Positions 35,501 to 47,185 of a stretch of 64,000 bases of DNA are shown here, piece after piece. The first letter of the stretch is position 1, and each line of letters begins with the position of its first letter. Location: NCBI GenBank assembly GCA_007449985.2, contig VIIQ02000106.1:248001-312000 (forward strand), read 5' to 3'. The stretch comes from Desmodesmus armatus. Lineage: Eukaryota > Chlorophyta > Chlorophyceae > Sphaeropleales > Scenedesmaceae. The notes under the pieces were generated by a model. The model saw only the letters and a list, made by a program, of their open reading frames with translations, was not told the DNA's origin and searched no databases. The position numbers and the translations under genes are program-made.

Positions 35501-38500
35501 GCAACTGACACCACTGCTGTAATTTGAGCCCTTGGCTCGCTGGCTACTAGTAGTGCCGAGGCTGAGACTTTCTGCCTCAAATCGGCAATGTACTGTGCTG
35601 TGTAACTCTCACACACTGCAGGTGCCTGGGCTGGCTGAGGCACGGCCCTCCGTGCTGCGTGGCGACGCCCTGTACGTGTCACGGGCAGACGGCACTGATG
35701 GCGGCAAAGAGTGGCAGGGTGTGGTCCACATGGTGCTCCAAGAGATGGTGAGTTTGTCTGGGTTAGTGCTGCACCGCTGAGTGCGGCACTGAGTCACCCT
35801 TTCTGTGCTGAACACACGCTTTGCACAGCAGAGCCTCACATTCGCATGTGGCATGGGGCCGCTGGCCCCTCGACTGTTGGACCGCGTGTTGAGGCTTGAC
35901 TTTGTGCAGTGCGTGGCACGTCACATGCATGGGCAGTTCCACATGGATGTGCATTTACACCGTAAATCAAATTACGCCGTAGATCGGATTCGATGATGCA
36001 GGTGTGCTGCTGCAGGTTCTGATGCGCTTTCATGCCAGCTTCCACCACAGGCATGTCCCCCGCTTGAAGTACAATGTGCGGTTCTCCATCAAGCGCACCA
36101 GCTTTGTGTTCATGCACGAGGCAGTGGAGGTGAGGGAGGGGTTCAGGGCCTGGTGTTTCTGAAATCCACCAGCAGCTCCTGTAAGCTGGGTCTTTTCAAA
36201 GAATGGCTGTTTTCCAGTATTGCCTCAAGTGATTTGAAACCTCAAGGCTATTTTGCTTCGCAGCTCCCAGCTGTCGCAGCTGCTCGAACGGTCTACTAGT
36301 GCACCGGTGACAGCTGAAAGGAAGGAAGATATCAGGATGGACACCCGCTCTTCCTGTCCTTGTACCATAGGATCTCTCACATCATCCTTGCATCAATTGA
36401 GACGGCCCTTTGCAGGCAATCACATTGTAACAAGCAATGGGTATGCATGTGTCTGTAGGTGGCACGTGGCGGGGCAGCAGCTGGGCTGCGCAAGGAGCTG
36501 CTGATGCCGTCCCCAGGTGCAAGCCGTGTTCCGGGCAACTCAGTGCAGGTGGGTTACTGTAAGCATGACCAGGGCAACCAGGCATGATGCCGAACCCTGA
36601 CGTCGCATTGCGTTTTGGCTGTTGCATTGTAACAGTCCTGGCCGCCTCCTTTTCCGACCCAAGCATGCATTTGCAAAATGTCAGCAGGCTGCTTGTCGCT
36701 GTGCGACATTGGCAGCTGCAGCTGCTGATGCCTCCCCACCGAGCTGTGTCATCTACAGGAGTCCTTGTTCACACCAGGGGTCGAATCAACACGGCACGTT
36801 TGCAGGCACGCTCATCAGACCATACATGTCTATGACGGTTGCCTTCAGGTCACCAACTGGGTGAACAAGAACATCGCCAGCAACCCAGAGCAGGCCGAGG
36901 CTGTGCGCTGCATCGTGCAAGGTTCATCAGGCCAACTGCCCTTCATCATCTGGGGCCCACCAGGTAACACTGTATCTTGCTTTTACTGCACCTGGGCTGC
37001 ATGGTGAAATAGCCGGGCAACAGGGCCTCCTCAGCTGTTCTGTGCAACATTCGGCAGCTGCAACTTGCACATGAACTCAATGAACGAGTTCAGCATTGAT
37101 ATGCAACACACCTTGAGGCCAAGAAGACGGCATGCAACAGCTGCCAGGTATTGCTTTTCTCACTGGTCAAGTCAGGCTGACTACTAGGGCATAGCCTACC
37201 AGGCTGGTGTAGGTCACGCACTCGGTGCATTCACAGGCTGTGAATCAGACATACGCAAGGAAGGGGAAAGTAGAATACACAGGAGGCCCTAGCCTCGAAT
37301 ACCCCTTGGGCAGCACATTGGCTAAGGCCGAGCTGTTTGGCACTGCAACCTGGCAGCTTATGGTTCGTGCATACGATACCACGGTGGCAGCATCGCATGC
37401 AGCTCTGAATCGATGAGTCCCAACATGTTCTTTGATTTTGTTGTGTGGCACACAGGTACAGGCAAGACCTGTACGCTTGTGGAGGCAGCAACTCAAGTAA
37501 GTTCTTTTCTGCACAGGATGCACGTCACTGCATGCTTGTTTGATTTACATCTGTAAATCATCACATATGGGCATTGGTTTCTGGCCGCCAGCACGGCATC
37601 ACGCATTGTTGCGGTTGGACTGATGCTCAGTGGCAGGGTTTGTCTGACAAGACATACTATGTAAAACAATCACAGCCAACATGGGGACACTGTGATAAGC
37701 ATCAGCCAACTGCCCAACAGTGCTGCAGTACTTAGTATCAAATCAAATCAAAGTTACACCTGTAGCTATGAAGCTCAAGAGCTCATGCCAGCCGCTCACG
37801 CCAGCCATTCACTGATATCACGGAGATGACATAACAAACCAAAAAGAACAAAACATCTTTAGTATCACGGGACTGTTGCGACACTGTGTGTCCTGCTTGC
37901 CCACCCTGACCGCGAGACAAGCTTACCCCGTCACCCCACTTGCTGAGAAGCCTGTGACACTGCTGTTGTGTTTCATGCAGGTGCTGCGGCTGCTGCCGAA
38001 GTCCCGGCTGCTGCTGGTTGCGCCCAGCAACTTGGCAGCGGACCTGCTGGCACAGCGGCTGCTGGGCGGTGGCCCCGTCAACGGTGGGCGCCCTGCGTCA
38101 GAGATGCTGCGGGTGGGTGGCCGTTTGCAGAGGGGGAGGATGTTCGGATATGAAGGGTTCCACTGGTGCCCAGTGTGAAGGTGCCATGTTTGGCTACATC
38201 TGACAGTTGACATCCCTGTGCCGTGCAGATGCAGCTTTCAACCGTTGAAAGGCCTGGCAGTCAAACTGCGTCTGTCGGACGCCAGACGATGATGTCAGAC
38301 CCATTCACAGCAATGACCTTACCAACTTGCTGCACTGCCCTGACAATGCCAATCTGGGACAGGTTTGTGCCTTCTCAAGGCCCAAGGAGGACCTCCTGCC
38401 TGGCCTTGAGAAGGTCACTCTGTGGGACAGCAGCACCTGTGCGTTCCTGCTGCCCTCCCTGCAGCAGGTCACAGCCAACCAGATCAGGGTGGTGGTGGTC

Positions 38501-41500
38501 ACAGCGGTCATGGCTGCAAAGGTGAGCTGCTGGGAGGTTTGCAAGGCTTGCAGAACGCTTTTCAGGCCGCTTGCCTCACTGAGGCTTGACACGCTGAGTT
38601 GCGTCAAGTGGTCAACAAAGAGGGCAGCTTCATGCATTGTCCCTTCGCTGTCAGCTGTCGCAGCTCTTGTTACATGCTGTCACAGGTTGGCAGTTCAGTG
38701 CACAGTGAGAGAATAACAGCATGTGGACATTTTTTGCCTTCGGCAAACTCCCTGGTCAGAGCTTGACACAGGCCACATGTGTGTAGCCGCTGCAATGGTC
38801 GCTGTGCATGTTTCTGCTTTCAGCTGCACGCGCTGGGTGTGCCTGCTGGCCACTTCACCCATGTCATGTTTGATGAGGCGGGGCAAGCAGGTGAGCACAA
38901 CCTGTGTGTGTCGAGCCAACTGCTGCAGTTGGTTTTTCTCCTGCGACATGCCCTTGTGCGCCTGTCCTGCTCTATGGGTATGCTTTGCAAAGGGGCAGGG
39001 TTGTGGCAGTGTGCAAACACTCCGTGCTACAAGCATCAGTTGAAACGTGTGACAAACTCCCAGGCTTGTCCAGCTGCTGCAAGCGCCAGTAATCAGTGTG
39101 GTGCAAAGCATTCCTAATACACCAGAGCAGGTCTCTAGCAGCATAATCAAGCCCAATGCAGTATGTGCGATGCCAAGCATGAGGTACATACGCATATGCC
39201 TCACTGCGCCAACTTTCCTTGTCATGCTGGATTGCTAGCATGTTGACGAAGCGCACTGCATCAAAGAGCTCCAATAAATAGGATCCGGAGTCGTGCGATC
39301 AACCATAGCCCATGCTGTATCCTGTTGACGTCCTTTCCTGCAGAGGAGCCTCTGGCGCTGTGTGCCATGGCAGGCCTTGCAGGCCCCTCAACCTCTGTGG
39401 TGCTAGCAGGGGACCCAAAGCAGCTCGGCCCCGTCATACACAGCGGTGTGGCCAAAGAAGCAGGGCTAGGAGTCAGCTTGCTGGAACGCCTGACCAGCAT
39501 GCCCCCTTACGCAGCAGTTGTGGATGGCGACGGCAGTAGCAGCGGCGGCGGTGACGGGCTGATTGTGAAGCTGGTGCGCAACTACAGGAGTCATCCCAAG
39601 CTGCTGCAGCTGCCGTCTCAGTTGTTCTATCAGGGAGAGCTGCAGGCGTGTGCAAGCTCTGACATCACGGACACGCTGCTGCACTGGGACAAACTGCCCA
39701 ACAAGACGTAAGTCTGTGAATCCCAGCAGTCATACCATCATCACGTAGCTGTGTGATCGTTGTGCTGTTTGTGTTTAGTTGCAGGAAACGACACTACCAG
39801 CTGATATGCAGATTACCAGGGGTTTGCCAGTGCAGCGCGGGCCAGGTATGGCTGTGGTTTGTGTGACGTCACCGTGGACACATTCACATCCAAAGCACAC
39901 CGCTGCTCACCACACATGCAGTGCTCTGAGGTGATTGTGTGTAGGCTGTGAGTGTGTTGCAGTGCAAGCCTCCACTGGCACAGCACAAACCATGCAAAGC
40001 ACCGGGCTTGGATGCCAGCCATATGATGTTGTTGTGGAATTACGCAGGCATGCCTGCTTGTGGTGCGAGAATGCCCTAGCCACACTTTGTGTTGCGTGTG
40101 CGGATACAACACTCAGGTGCCATGGATGTGCGTGTGTGGATCTGATTGCTTGCAGGTTCCCGATGCTGTTCCACTCCATTGTGGGTAAGGATGAACAGGA
40201 ACTGCAGAGCCCCTCATGGTTCAACACACAGGAAGCAAAGCTGGTGGTCAAGTATGTGGAGGTGGGTACAAGCAGATGCGTGGTGATGTGAAAGGCAGCA
40301 GTGCATTCTGCTCGCAGCTGACAGCCTGTTGCACTATGTCACAACATAGTTGTGACAATGCAGTGGCGGTGAATGCATAAGCCGAACACACCCGGGACTG
40401 CCATATTGACCAAGACCACTAGCTGGTGCTGCCTATAGGCACCGATGTATCTATGCACTGCATGGCACTGCAAATCTGGCAAGTTCAGCCTGGGCAAAAC
40501 ACTAGGCCTGTGCTGTTGTCGGAGTGGCACAGCCAGCCATTTACCTGCTGCGGCAGCATTTCTCTCGCACTACTCTTGCGATCAAAGGAACCATGTCCAT
40601 GCCTGCATTGTACGTAGTACGCGCAGTACGCCCATCCGTGGGGTACACATGCATGCACGTGTGATGTGTGTGTGTCCAATTACAGGAGCTGATGGCCATC
40701 AGGCGCAACCGTGTGACAGCCAACCAGATTGCAGTCATCACACCATACCGCAGGCAGGTGCAGCGCATCAAGACTCTGCTGGTAGCCAAGGGCTACAGCT
40801 CTGTGCAGGTAGGCATGCACTTTGCGACAGTCAACAACGTTGGGTGATTGTAGTTGTAAGCATTGGCTGGCATCTAGCCTGACGATGGTAGTGTCCATGA
40901 TGGGAGTGTCCAATCGTAAGCATTGCCCCGTTTGGCGCGTGCCTGTCCAAACTTGCCAACCCCACTCTCGAGTCGCGTGTTTTGGGATCACAGTTGCTTT
41001 TGTTGAGCATGGCGGGTGCTCAAACCAGCCTACTCCAATCTGGTAAGCACATATGTGCCAGTTCCTGAACATCCAAGACATGCTCCTTTCCCCCTCACGT
41101 GCACAGGTGGGCAGCGTAGAGCAGCTGCAAGGTCAGGAGCGGCGAGTGATCATCATCTCCACAGTGCGCAGCACGCCGGACTACCTGTCACATGACTTCA
41201 AGCACAAGCTGGGCTTTGTGGCGAACGCCAAGCGCTTCAACGTGGCCATCACGCGGGCACAGGTGAGGACTCTCCCAGCCTTCTTTTTATCATATATATT
41301 TTCTATTTTTTTTATATATTTTTGGGTTCTCCCAGCCTTCTATGCATCCTAGCCTGCCAGGGGGCTGTCCGCGGCTCAGCGGCAAGTTGGCAGCGTGCTA
41401 GCAGACTCTGCATGTCTGGCGGCCGTTGTCGTAGCAAAGTGGTTGCACCTGATTGTGGTTGGTGTCAGTCACCATTCTTGTCCTGCATGTTGGTGTCGAC

Positions 41501-42079
41501 ATGCAGGGTTCCTAGTATTGGCGGCATGGCACACGGATGCCCACTGGGAAAACACTTGCCCACACATGATCTTGCATTCACGTTCCTCAACGGTTGCGCG
41601 GCATGCTGCTGGATGCCTGCATGGCCGTCTGCTTTCATGATTGCATTTTCCAGGCTCTGATGATCGTGATTGGCAACCCTGCGGTTCTGATGACGGACAA
41701 GCACTGGCTAGCCCTGCTCATGAACTGTCGCAACGCTGGCTCCGTCACTGGGCAGCCCATGCCAGACCTCTCAGACGCTGCAGCTGCCGCCGCATCTGGC
41801 GCCCAGGCAGGCAGCAGCAGTGCTGGCTACGCAGCTGGCAGCAGCAGCAGCTACAGCCAGGCTGGGCCAGGGGGTGCATATGCAGCTAGCAGCTCAACGC
41901 GCGATGCTGTCAGCAGCGGTCTGCAGCAGCAGATCGTGCAGCTTGAAAAGCTGATGGCCTCAATTTCACTCAGCAAGGCAGTTGAGGAGGTGGCAGCGCA
42001 AACCCTGCTGTTGGAGGGACCGCTAGGGTTTAGTGGCTTGGTGGATGAGGTCGGGGGTGGTATGGTGCGGCACGATTGA
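32530..42079 (+). CDS. MOV10/SDE3-type superfamily 1 RNA helicase with N-terminal C2H2 zinc finger
   Basis: Twenty exons, about 1,069 residues: 32530-32757, 32847-33062, 33284-33361, 33692-33836, 34304-34514, 34707-34806, 35203-35313, 35622-35747, 36016-36129, 36459-36548, 36849-36963, 37456-37496, 37981-38112, 38261-38521, 38824-38890, 39344-39707, 40156-40261, 40686-40808, 41107-41262 and 41654-42079. Exons 2/3 could instead join at 33066/33258, adding ten residues. A C-x2-C-x12-H-x5-H zinc finger lies near residues 91-117 (HCSLCNQSF). The SDE3/MOV10 region follows ([44 protein letters not shown]). Helicase motifs: Walker A GPPGTGKT about 509-516, Q-like [22 protein letters not shown] (about 673), [41 protein letters not shown] and RFNVAITRA. 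Plant SDE3 and animal MOV10/Armitage act in RNA silencing and silencing of mobile elements. The first intron appears to be GC-AG (CAG|GCAAGG). The C-terminal tail is Ser/Gly/Ala-rich and its coding sequence is duplicated downstream. Confidence 0.93.
34180..34245 (+). repeat. Decayed copy of the helicase exon 5 acceptor region
   Basis: TGTTAGCTCCTTGTCAGGCT followed by TCGGCATCGCACGTGAGATG precedes the true junction TGTTTGCTCTTTGTCAGGCT followed by TTGTCATTGCACGTGAGCTG at 34288-34327, about 115 bases later. The copy includes the pyrimidine tract, the AG and the first 25 coding bases, then diverges. Confidence 0.85.
35058..35096. repeat. Perfect 17-base inverted repeat, 5-base loop, in a helicase intron
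   Basis: TTGCGCCTAAAAACTCA (35058-35074) and its exact complement TGAGTTTTTAGGCGCAA (35080-35096) flank TAATG. It lies in the intron between exons 6 and 7 and is AT-rich in the stem centre. It could be a small foldback element or mobile-element scar. Confidence 0.92.
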
Positions 42080-42620
42080 TTGGTTTGCGAGGAAGCATGC
42101 TGTGCATGTGTTTGTCTGCAGCAAGGAAGTAACAGCACCATGGTACCAGCCGTACCAGGCCTACGCAGCTGGCGGCAGCAGCAGCAGCTAGCACCAGGTT
42201 GGGCTAGGGGAGAAGCTGATGGGCTCAATCTCACTCAGCAAGGCAGTTGAGGGGTGGCAGCGCAGACGCTGCTGTTGGAGGGGCCCTTAGGGTTTAGTGG
42301 CCTCGTGGATGAGGTCGGGGGTGGTATGGTGCGGCATGATTGATTGGTTTGTGCGCAAGCATGCTGTGCATGTGTTTGTCTGCAGCAAGGCAGTTACAGC
42401 ACCATGGTACCAGCCGTACCAGGCCTACGCAGCTGGCGGCAGCAGCAGCAGCAGCAGCAGCAGCTACCACCAGGTTGGGCTAGGGGAGAAGCTGATGGCT
42501 TCAATTTCATTCAGCAAGGCAGTTGAGGAGGTGGCAGCGCAAACGCTGCTGCTGGAGGGATCTCTAGGGTTCAGTGGCCTCGTGGATGAGGTTGGGGGTG
42601 GTATGGTGCGGCACGATTGA
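42080..42620 (+). repeat. Two further tandem copies of the helicase terminal exon region
   Basis: Units of about 263-283 bases (42080-42337 and 42338-42620) repeat the last part of exon 20, from the Gly/Ser run through [39 protein letters not shown] and the stop. Each also carries the spacer with TGTGTTTGTCTGCAG. The first copy has a TAG in the Ser run (near 42188) and a one-base loss. The second keeps an open frame to the same MVRHD end, and its open frame starts upstream at about 42297. Confidence 0.92.
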
Positions 42621-43160
42621 TTGCTTTGCTGTGCAAGTGTCACGCTGCCGCAAGGCAGTTATAGCACTGGGCAGTTTTGCCGTCAGTGATTACCTGATCA
42701 CCACAATTGTTTGACCCTGATAAGGGTCAGCTGGTATCATTGCATTCAGTGGTCGTCAGCATAACACGCTTTCAGGCGCCTGCACCACACAACAGCGGCA
42801 GCTACGCAGCGTGCCTGATAAGTTGTGGGCATCTGAGCAGATTATGGTGGTGTATATCTTGCTCTAAAAGGCGGTCGAGAAGGCGGCAACACAGGCGCTG
42901 CTACTGAAGGGCCTCCTATGTTCTAGGCCCTGAATTTCAATGAGGTATACCGCCTGCAAGCTGTCAATCATCGCCGGTGGCTGGTTAGGACTGGTTATCT
43001 TGTAGGTTTTCTGCTGCTGGAGCAATGCCATTATTGAAGCAGTGCAGGTGACAGCTCAGAGGGTATCGCTGCTGGAGGGACCTGTAGGGTTAGAACCCAG
43101 AATGTTCTGTGGCCTAGCAACACGGGGTTGGTGGCAGTAGTGTGCGGCGTGATCCCTTCG
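42621..43160 (+). pseudogene. Two strongly decayed copies of the helicase terminal exon region
   Basis: Around 42621-42930, CTGCCGCAAGGCAGTTATAG matches the start of the unit, and GGCGGTCGAGAAGGCGGCAA with GCGCTGCTACTGAAGGGCC matches the [15 protein letters not shown] part. Around 43040-43155, GCTGCTGGAGGGACCTGTAG, TCTGTGGCCTAGCAACACGG and GTGTGCGGCGTGATC match later parts of the unit. Neither keeps a reading frame. Confidence 0.75.
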
Positions 43161-45460
43161 ATCCTGCTCAGGCCACATGGTGTCTGTGGCAAGACATAAC
43201 TTGCAGTGTGTGGTGTCAGCTCTCTGGCTCACAGTGTCAGCTCTCTGGCTCACAGAAGTTGCAGTGCTTCTCACCAGTGCGTCCCTGAGTTGAGGGACAG
43301 TGGGCACCACTGCTGAGCTTGTCAGACGTGGGGTCAGTGTTGGTCAATGGTCACTGACCATCATAGTATGATGGCAGCTCGGTGCTTCATCTGCGTTGGT
43401 GGGTTTGTGCTGCTGAGCAGCTCCCGCAACTGTGGTTGCGATCCCCTGCATGCCAGCAATGTAATGGATGCGACCTGCTGATGTGCTGCTAACTGCTTCT
43501 CCACTTGCCGCAACCTGTTGTGCTGATAGCTTTTGTGCCATGCAGCCACCTACTGGGATTGCACAGCCGCTCTGCATCACATGCAAGCATCTGCACAACA
43601 CTGGTACAACAGCCGGTCAACTGGCTGAGTCATGGCTGGCAGCTACCCTGGAGTCTCTTGCAGCCAAGCATGTCTCGTTGTGCGCTGCTGGACTGCGAGG
43701 CGATCAAAGTACGCAGTGCAAGGGCCTCCAACAGCAATGAAATGTTACTCAATCCAAGCGAGCAACGATAGCCCAAAGCGTCTTCATTCTTGGGCTTGTG
43801 TGATCATGCATGTAGCACGATCGATGCAACAATAATCGCTCCAAGTGGCTCAAGGGGCTGTCCCGCTATTACAGACGCAATAGAATGCTACAATTGCATC
43901 TTATACATGTTGTAAAGTCATTTGTTTTGATGCTGCATGCCCACAATGCACGTAATGTGCCTTAGCAGAAATACAGCGTGATCACGGCCGGAACGAGCTA
44001 GTACACCTGTACGAGCTAGTACAGCTGAACGAGCTAGTACACTTGTACGAGCTAGTACAGCTGAACGAGCTAGTACACCTGTACGAGCTAGTACAGCTGA
44101 ACGAGCTAGTACACCTGTACGAGCTAGTACAGCTGAACGAGCTAGTACACCTGTACGAGCTAGTACAGCTGAACGAGCTAGTACACCTGTACGAGCTACT
44201 ACAGCCACACGAGCTAGTACACCTGTACGAGCTAGTACAGCCATACGAGCTAGTACACCTGTACGAGCTAGTACAGCCACACGAGCTAGTACACCTGTAC
44301 GAGCTAGTACAGCCACACGAGCTAGTACACCTGTACGAGCTAGTACAGCCACACGAGCTAGTACAGCCACACGAGCTAGTACACCTGTACGAGCTAGTAC
44401 AGCCATACGAGCTAGTACACATGTACGAGCTAGTACACCCACACGAGCTAGTACACCTGTACGAGCTAGTACAGCCACACGAGCTAGTACAGCCACACGA
44501 GCTAGTACAGCCACACGAGCTAGTACAGCCACACGAGCTAGTACAGCCACACGAGCTAGTACAGCTACACCAGCTAGTACAGCCACACGAGCTAGTACAG
44601 CTGTACTAGGCTGGCAGAGCTGTACAAGCTACATGAGGCTGGCACAGCTGTACACCAGCCACATCATGCAGTGACCGCGGCTAGTACAGCCACATGAGGC
44701 TAGCTCAGCTGCTGTAGCTGGCTGGGACTGCTTGGGGATGCTGGCAACAGCACTAAGGGCCAGCGGTTGCCAAGGCAGAAACAGTTTCTGCATTTATAGC
44801 TCTGCAGAGCGCAGGCAAGACGTAGATGGCTTGACATAATTCACATATGGATTTCTCTCCCGGCCTGAGGCGGTGAGGAGGGCTTGCTGGAGGCTTGACA
44901 GTTACAGCAGCTGGGGATCAGGTGGGAAGGTGACTGGCAGCAGGGTGAGAGGGAAGCAGTGTCCCCTGCGCAGAAGATTTTGAGGTTGTTACAAAGGCTC
45001 AAAAGAGCGCACGACGCGGGCCCATGCAGGGTGTGCAGTGGACTGCTGTCATCAGATCACACTGAGCTTCTGCTGTGGCACATTAGGGTGCATTCTGGGC
45101 AGCATCAATGCATACAATTTTCACAACACGTATAAGATGCAATACAGCGTTTCATCGCGTCCGTTTTAGCGAAACACCCCTCGAGACACTTTGAGCCACA
45201 ATTGTTAGATCGATCGTGCTACATGCCATCAGCACTAGTGTACGAGAGCTCAACGCTACTGAACCATTGCCCCAGGACGTAGAGCTGCACGGCACCTGTC
45301 GACAATGCAGCCTGCTCACATCGCGTAATCAGGTGACGCGGCATAACCTGTTCACGACTTCTGGCGAAAAGGCAGGCTGCACTGCATGTGTCGGACGACG
45401 GATCATTATAATTTTATACATTGACATGTTTCGCAGTGCTCATAGCAGCCAAAACCCGTC
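43161..45460. other. Gene-free stretch with a large minisatellite
   Basis: No coding exon was supported between the decayed helicase copies and the hydrolase start. The main content is the 18-base minisatellite at 43994-44608 and related degenerate sequence to about 44720. A TGTAA at 43911-43915 could end a long helicase transcript. The last few hundred bases should hold the hydrolase promoter. Confidence 0.55.
43994..44608. repeat. 18-base minisatellite, about 34 units, with ordered variants
   Basis: The unit is CGAGCTAGTACA plus six variable bases. Three main variants occur: CGAGCTAGTACACCTGTA, CGAGCTAGTACAGCTGAA and CGAGCTAGTACAGCCACA. In the left third the CCTGTA and GCTGAA types alternate strictly (a 36-base higher-order unit). 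In the middle CCTGTA alternates with GCCACA. At the right end GCCACA units run in a block. Decayed units continue to about 44720. As 18 is divisible by three and the unit lacks stops in several frames, long artificial open frames exist on both strands. Confidence 0.97.
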
Positions 45461-47185
45461 ATGTACAGGCGAGCCATCGTCCTCTTGACGTTTGGGCTTG
45501 CGCTTGCGCGCCCAACATTCGAAAGGTCTAGCAGGGTGTTGCTGGCAACGCCCAGCAACTGCACGCCCATAAGAACCACCGCAGACACACGCAAGCCGTT
45601 CTGCTTCGTGCCCTCGACCATCAGCCCAGCAGCGCAACAGTACCTGGCCACCGCTGCAGCAGGTAACACCCCATTCGGTGCAGTCAGGTTTGGCAACACC
45701 ACAGCAGAGCAAGAAGCTGCCGTCGCCCAGCTGCGAAGTTTCTTCATCAGCGCATTTGCAAACATAAGCGCCGCAGCAGAGGCCCAGTACATTGGCAGCA
45801 AGCGCAATGCCAGCATTGGTGGGGTTCCAGTGGTCATTGCGGTGCCCAAGGGAGTCATGGAGAGCTCACCATCCAACACCAAGGTCATGCTGTACCTGCA
45901 TGGTGAGCATCCCAGCACAGCTACAGAACTGCATCCCATGTATCCCCCGGTCACTGCATGCAGCGCAAGCTGCCCCCACTCACCATGCAACACAAATTTT
46001 GCAGACTGCAGGGCATCCCTCAATGCGCCAAACGCTCTGGTGCCACCAAACGGTTTATACGCTGGCACCAAGCATGTGGATCGTGTGCCTGCCAAGCGCA
46101 ACAGTCAAAAAGTGTTTTCATTGCCTCAGGCAGAGCCCGGCGTTCACGACAGCCACACCACGACTCAAATCACGGTGCTGCTGTGTGTCTGCCTCATGCA
46201 GGAGGAGGCTACATCCTGGGCGCCTGCAACCAGCAACTGGGCACCGTGGCTGCCACTGCTGCTGGCGCCAACCTGACCATCATCTGCCCCGACTACCGCC
46301 TTGCACCCGAGCACCCCTTCCCTGCTGGGATCAATGATGCCCTCTCTGTCTACAAGGTCAGCACACTGTGATTGGCCATACTGCACAGCTTAGCAAGATT
46401 AGTAATCGTGTGTGACGCGGCTGTGAGCATGCAGCCGTCAGCCTCACGTCACATGCGGAGGGCCTCCCCAGTTGGCTCCACATGTGAGCCAGCATAGCAT
46501 AAGGCTTGACGATCACAGTTCACTCCCCGGGAGTGACTGGGAGTGACACCAGTGACTGGGATGCTGGTGATTCACCCCTGTACAGGACCTCCTGAAGCAA
46601 GGCTACCAGGGCCGCAACATCGTGTTGCTGGGGGACTCTGCCGGTGGCGGCATGGTGCCTGGAGTGGCTATCCAGCTTCAGCGAGAGGATGTTGCACTGC
46701 CTGCTGCCCTGGGCATGTTCAGCCCCGCCACCGACCTGCGCAGCCGTGGCGACACCACTAGGACCTTGGTAGCCGTCGATTCCCTTCTGGCTGGTGCTGC
46801 TGCTCAGTCTTCGGAAGACTCCACAGGCGGCACTGCCAGTGATGTCGAAGAGCTGGCAGCGGTCTACCTAGGCAACAATGCAAGCAATGTCAACGACCCC
46901 CTGTCTTCACCCATTGAGGGTGACTATGCCCAGATCTTCCCTGACAGCTCCTTGCCCCCTACACTGATTCAGGTTGGGCTGAGGGAGACCCTACTGAGTG
47001 ATGCAGTGAGGCTGTATCATAGGATGAGGGAGGCGGCACCTGCTCCAGGTCATGTTCTGCTGTCACCCTATGAGGGAATGTGGCATGTGTTTCAGGGGTT
47101 TTCGTACATCCCAGAGGCACAGGTCGCCAGCAAGGAAATGGCGGACTACTTCACCCGTGCCCTGAATGGCCACATCTGCAAGTGA
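45461..47185 (+). CDS. Secreted alpha/beta hydrolase, hormone-sensitive-lipase type
   Basis: Three exons (45461-45902, 46202-46356, 46586-47185; phases 1 and 0 match) encode 398 residues. The start ATG is followed by a signal peptide (YRRAIVLLTFGLALA). The oxyanion motif HGGGYILG is split by intron 1, which interrupts the first Gly codon. PDYRLAPEHPFPAGINDA is the typical block after it. The nucleophile elbow is GDSAGGG with Ser217. The acid is in VGLRETLLSDAVRLYHR, and the catalytic His is in YEGMWHVFQ. This set defines the HSL/carboxylesterase (bacterial lipase group IV) family, which hydrolyses esters of small acids and lipids. Several Asn-x-Ser/Thr sites fit passage through the secretory path. 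An insertion of about 35 residues (VDSLLAGAAAQSSEDSTGG) lies between nucleophile and acid. A TGTAA directly follows the stop (47188) but may be too close to act in polyadenylation. Confidence 0.9.

Noticed and set aside
42297..42620. Separate small gene coding for a 107-residue protein ending in MVRHD
   Set aside because: It is a tandem copy of the helicase terminal exon. Independent expression has no support, though use as an alternative last exon is kept as a finding.
43918..44609. Long open frames on both strands across the minisatellite (for example 222 codons minus, 188 codons plus)
   Set aside because: They result from an 18-base unit with no stop codons in those frames. The peptides are six-residue repeats with no start context, splicing or homology.
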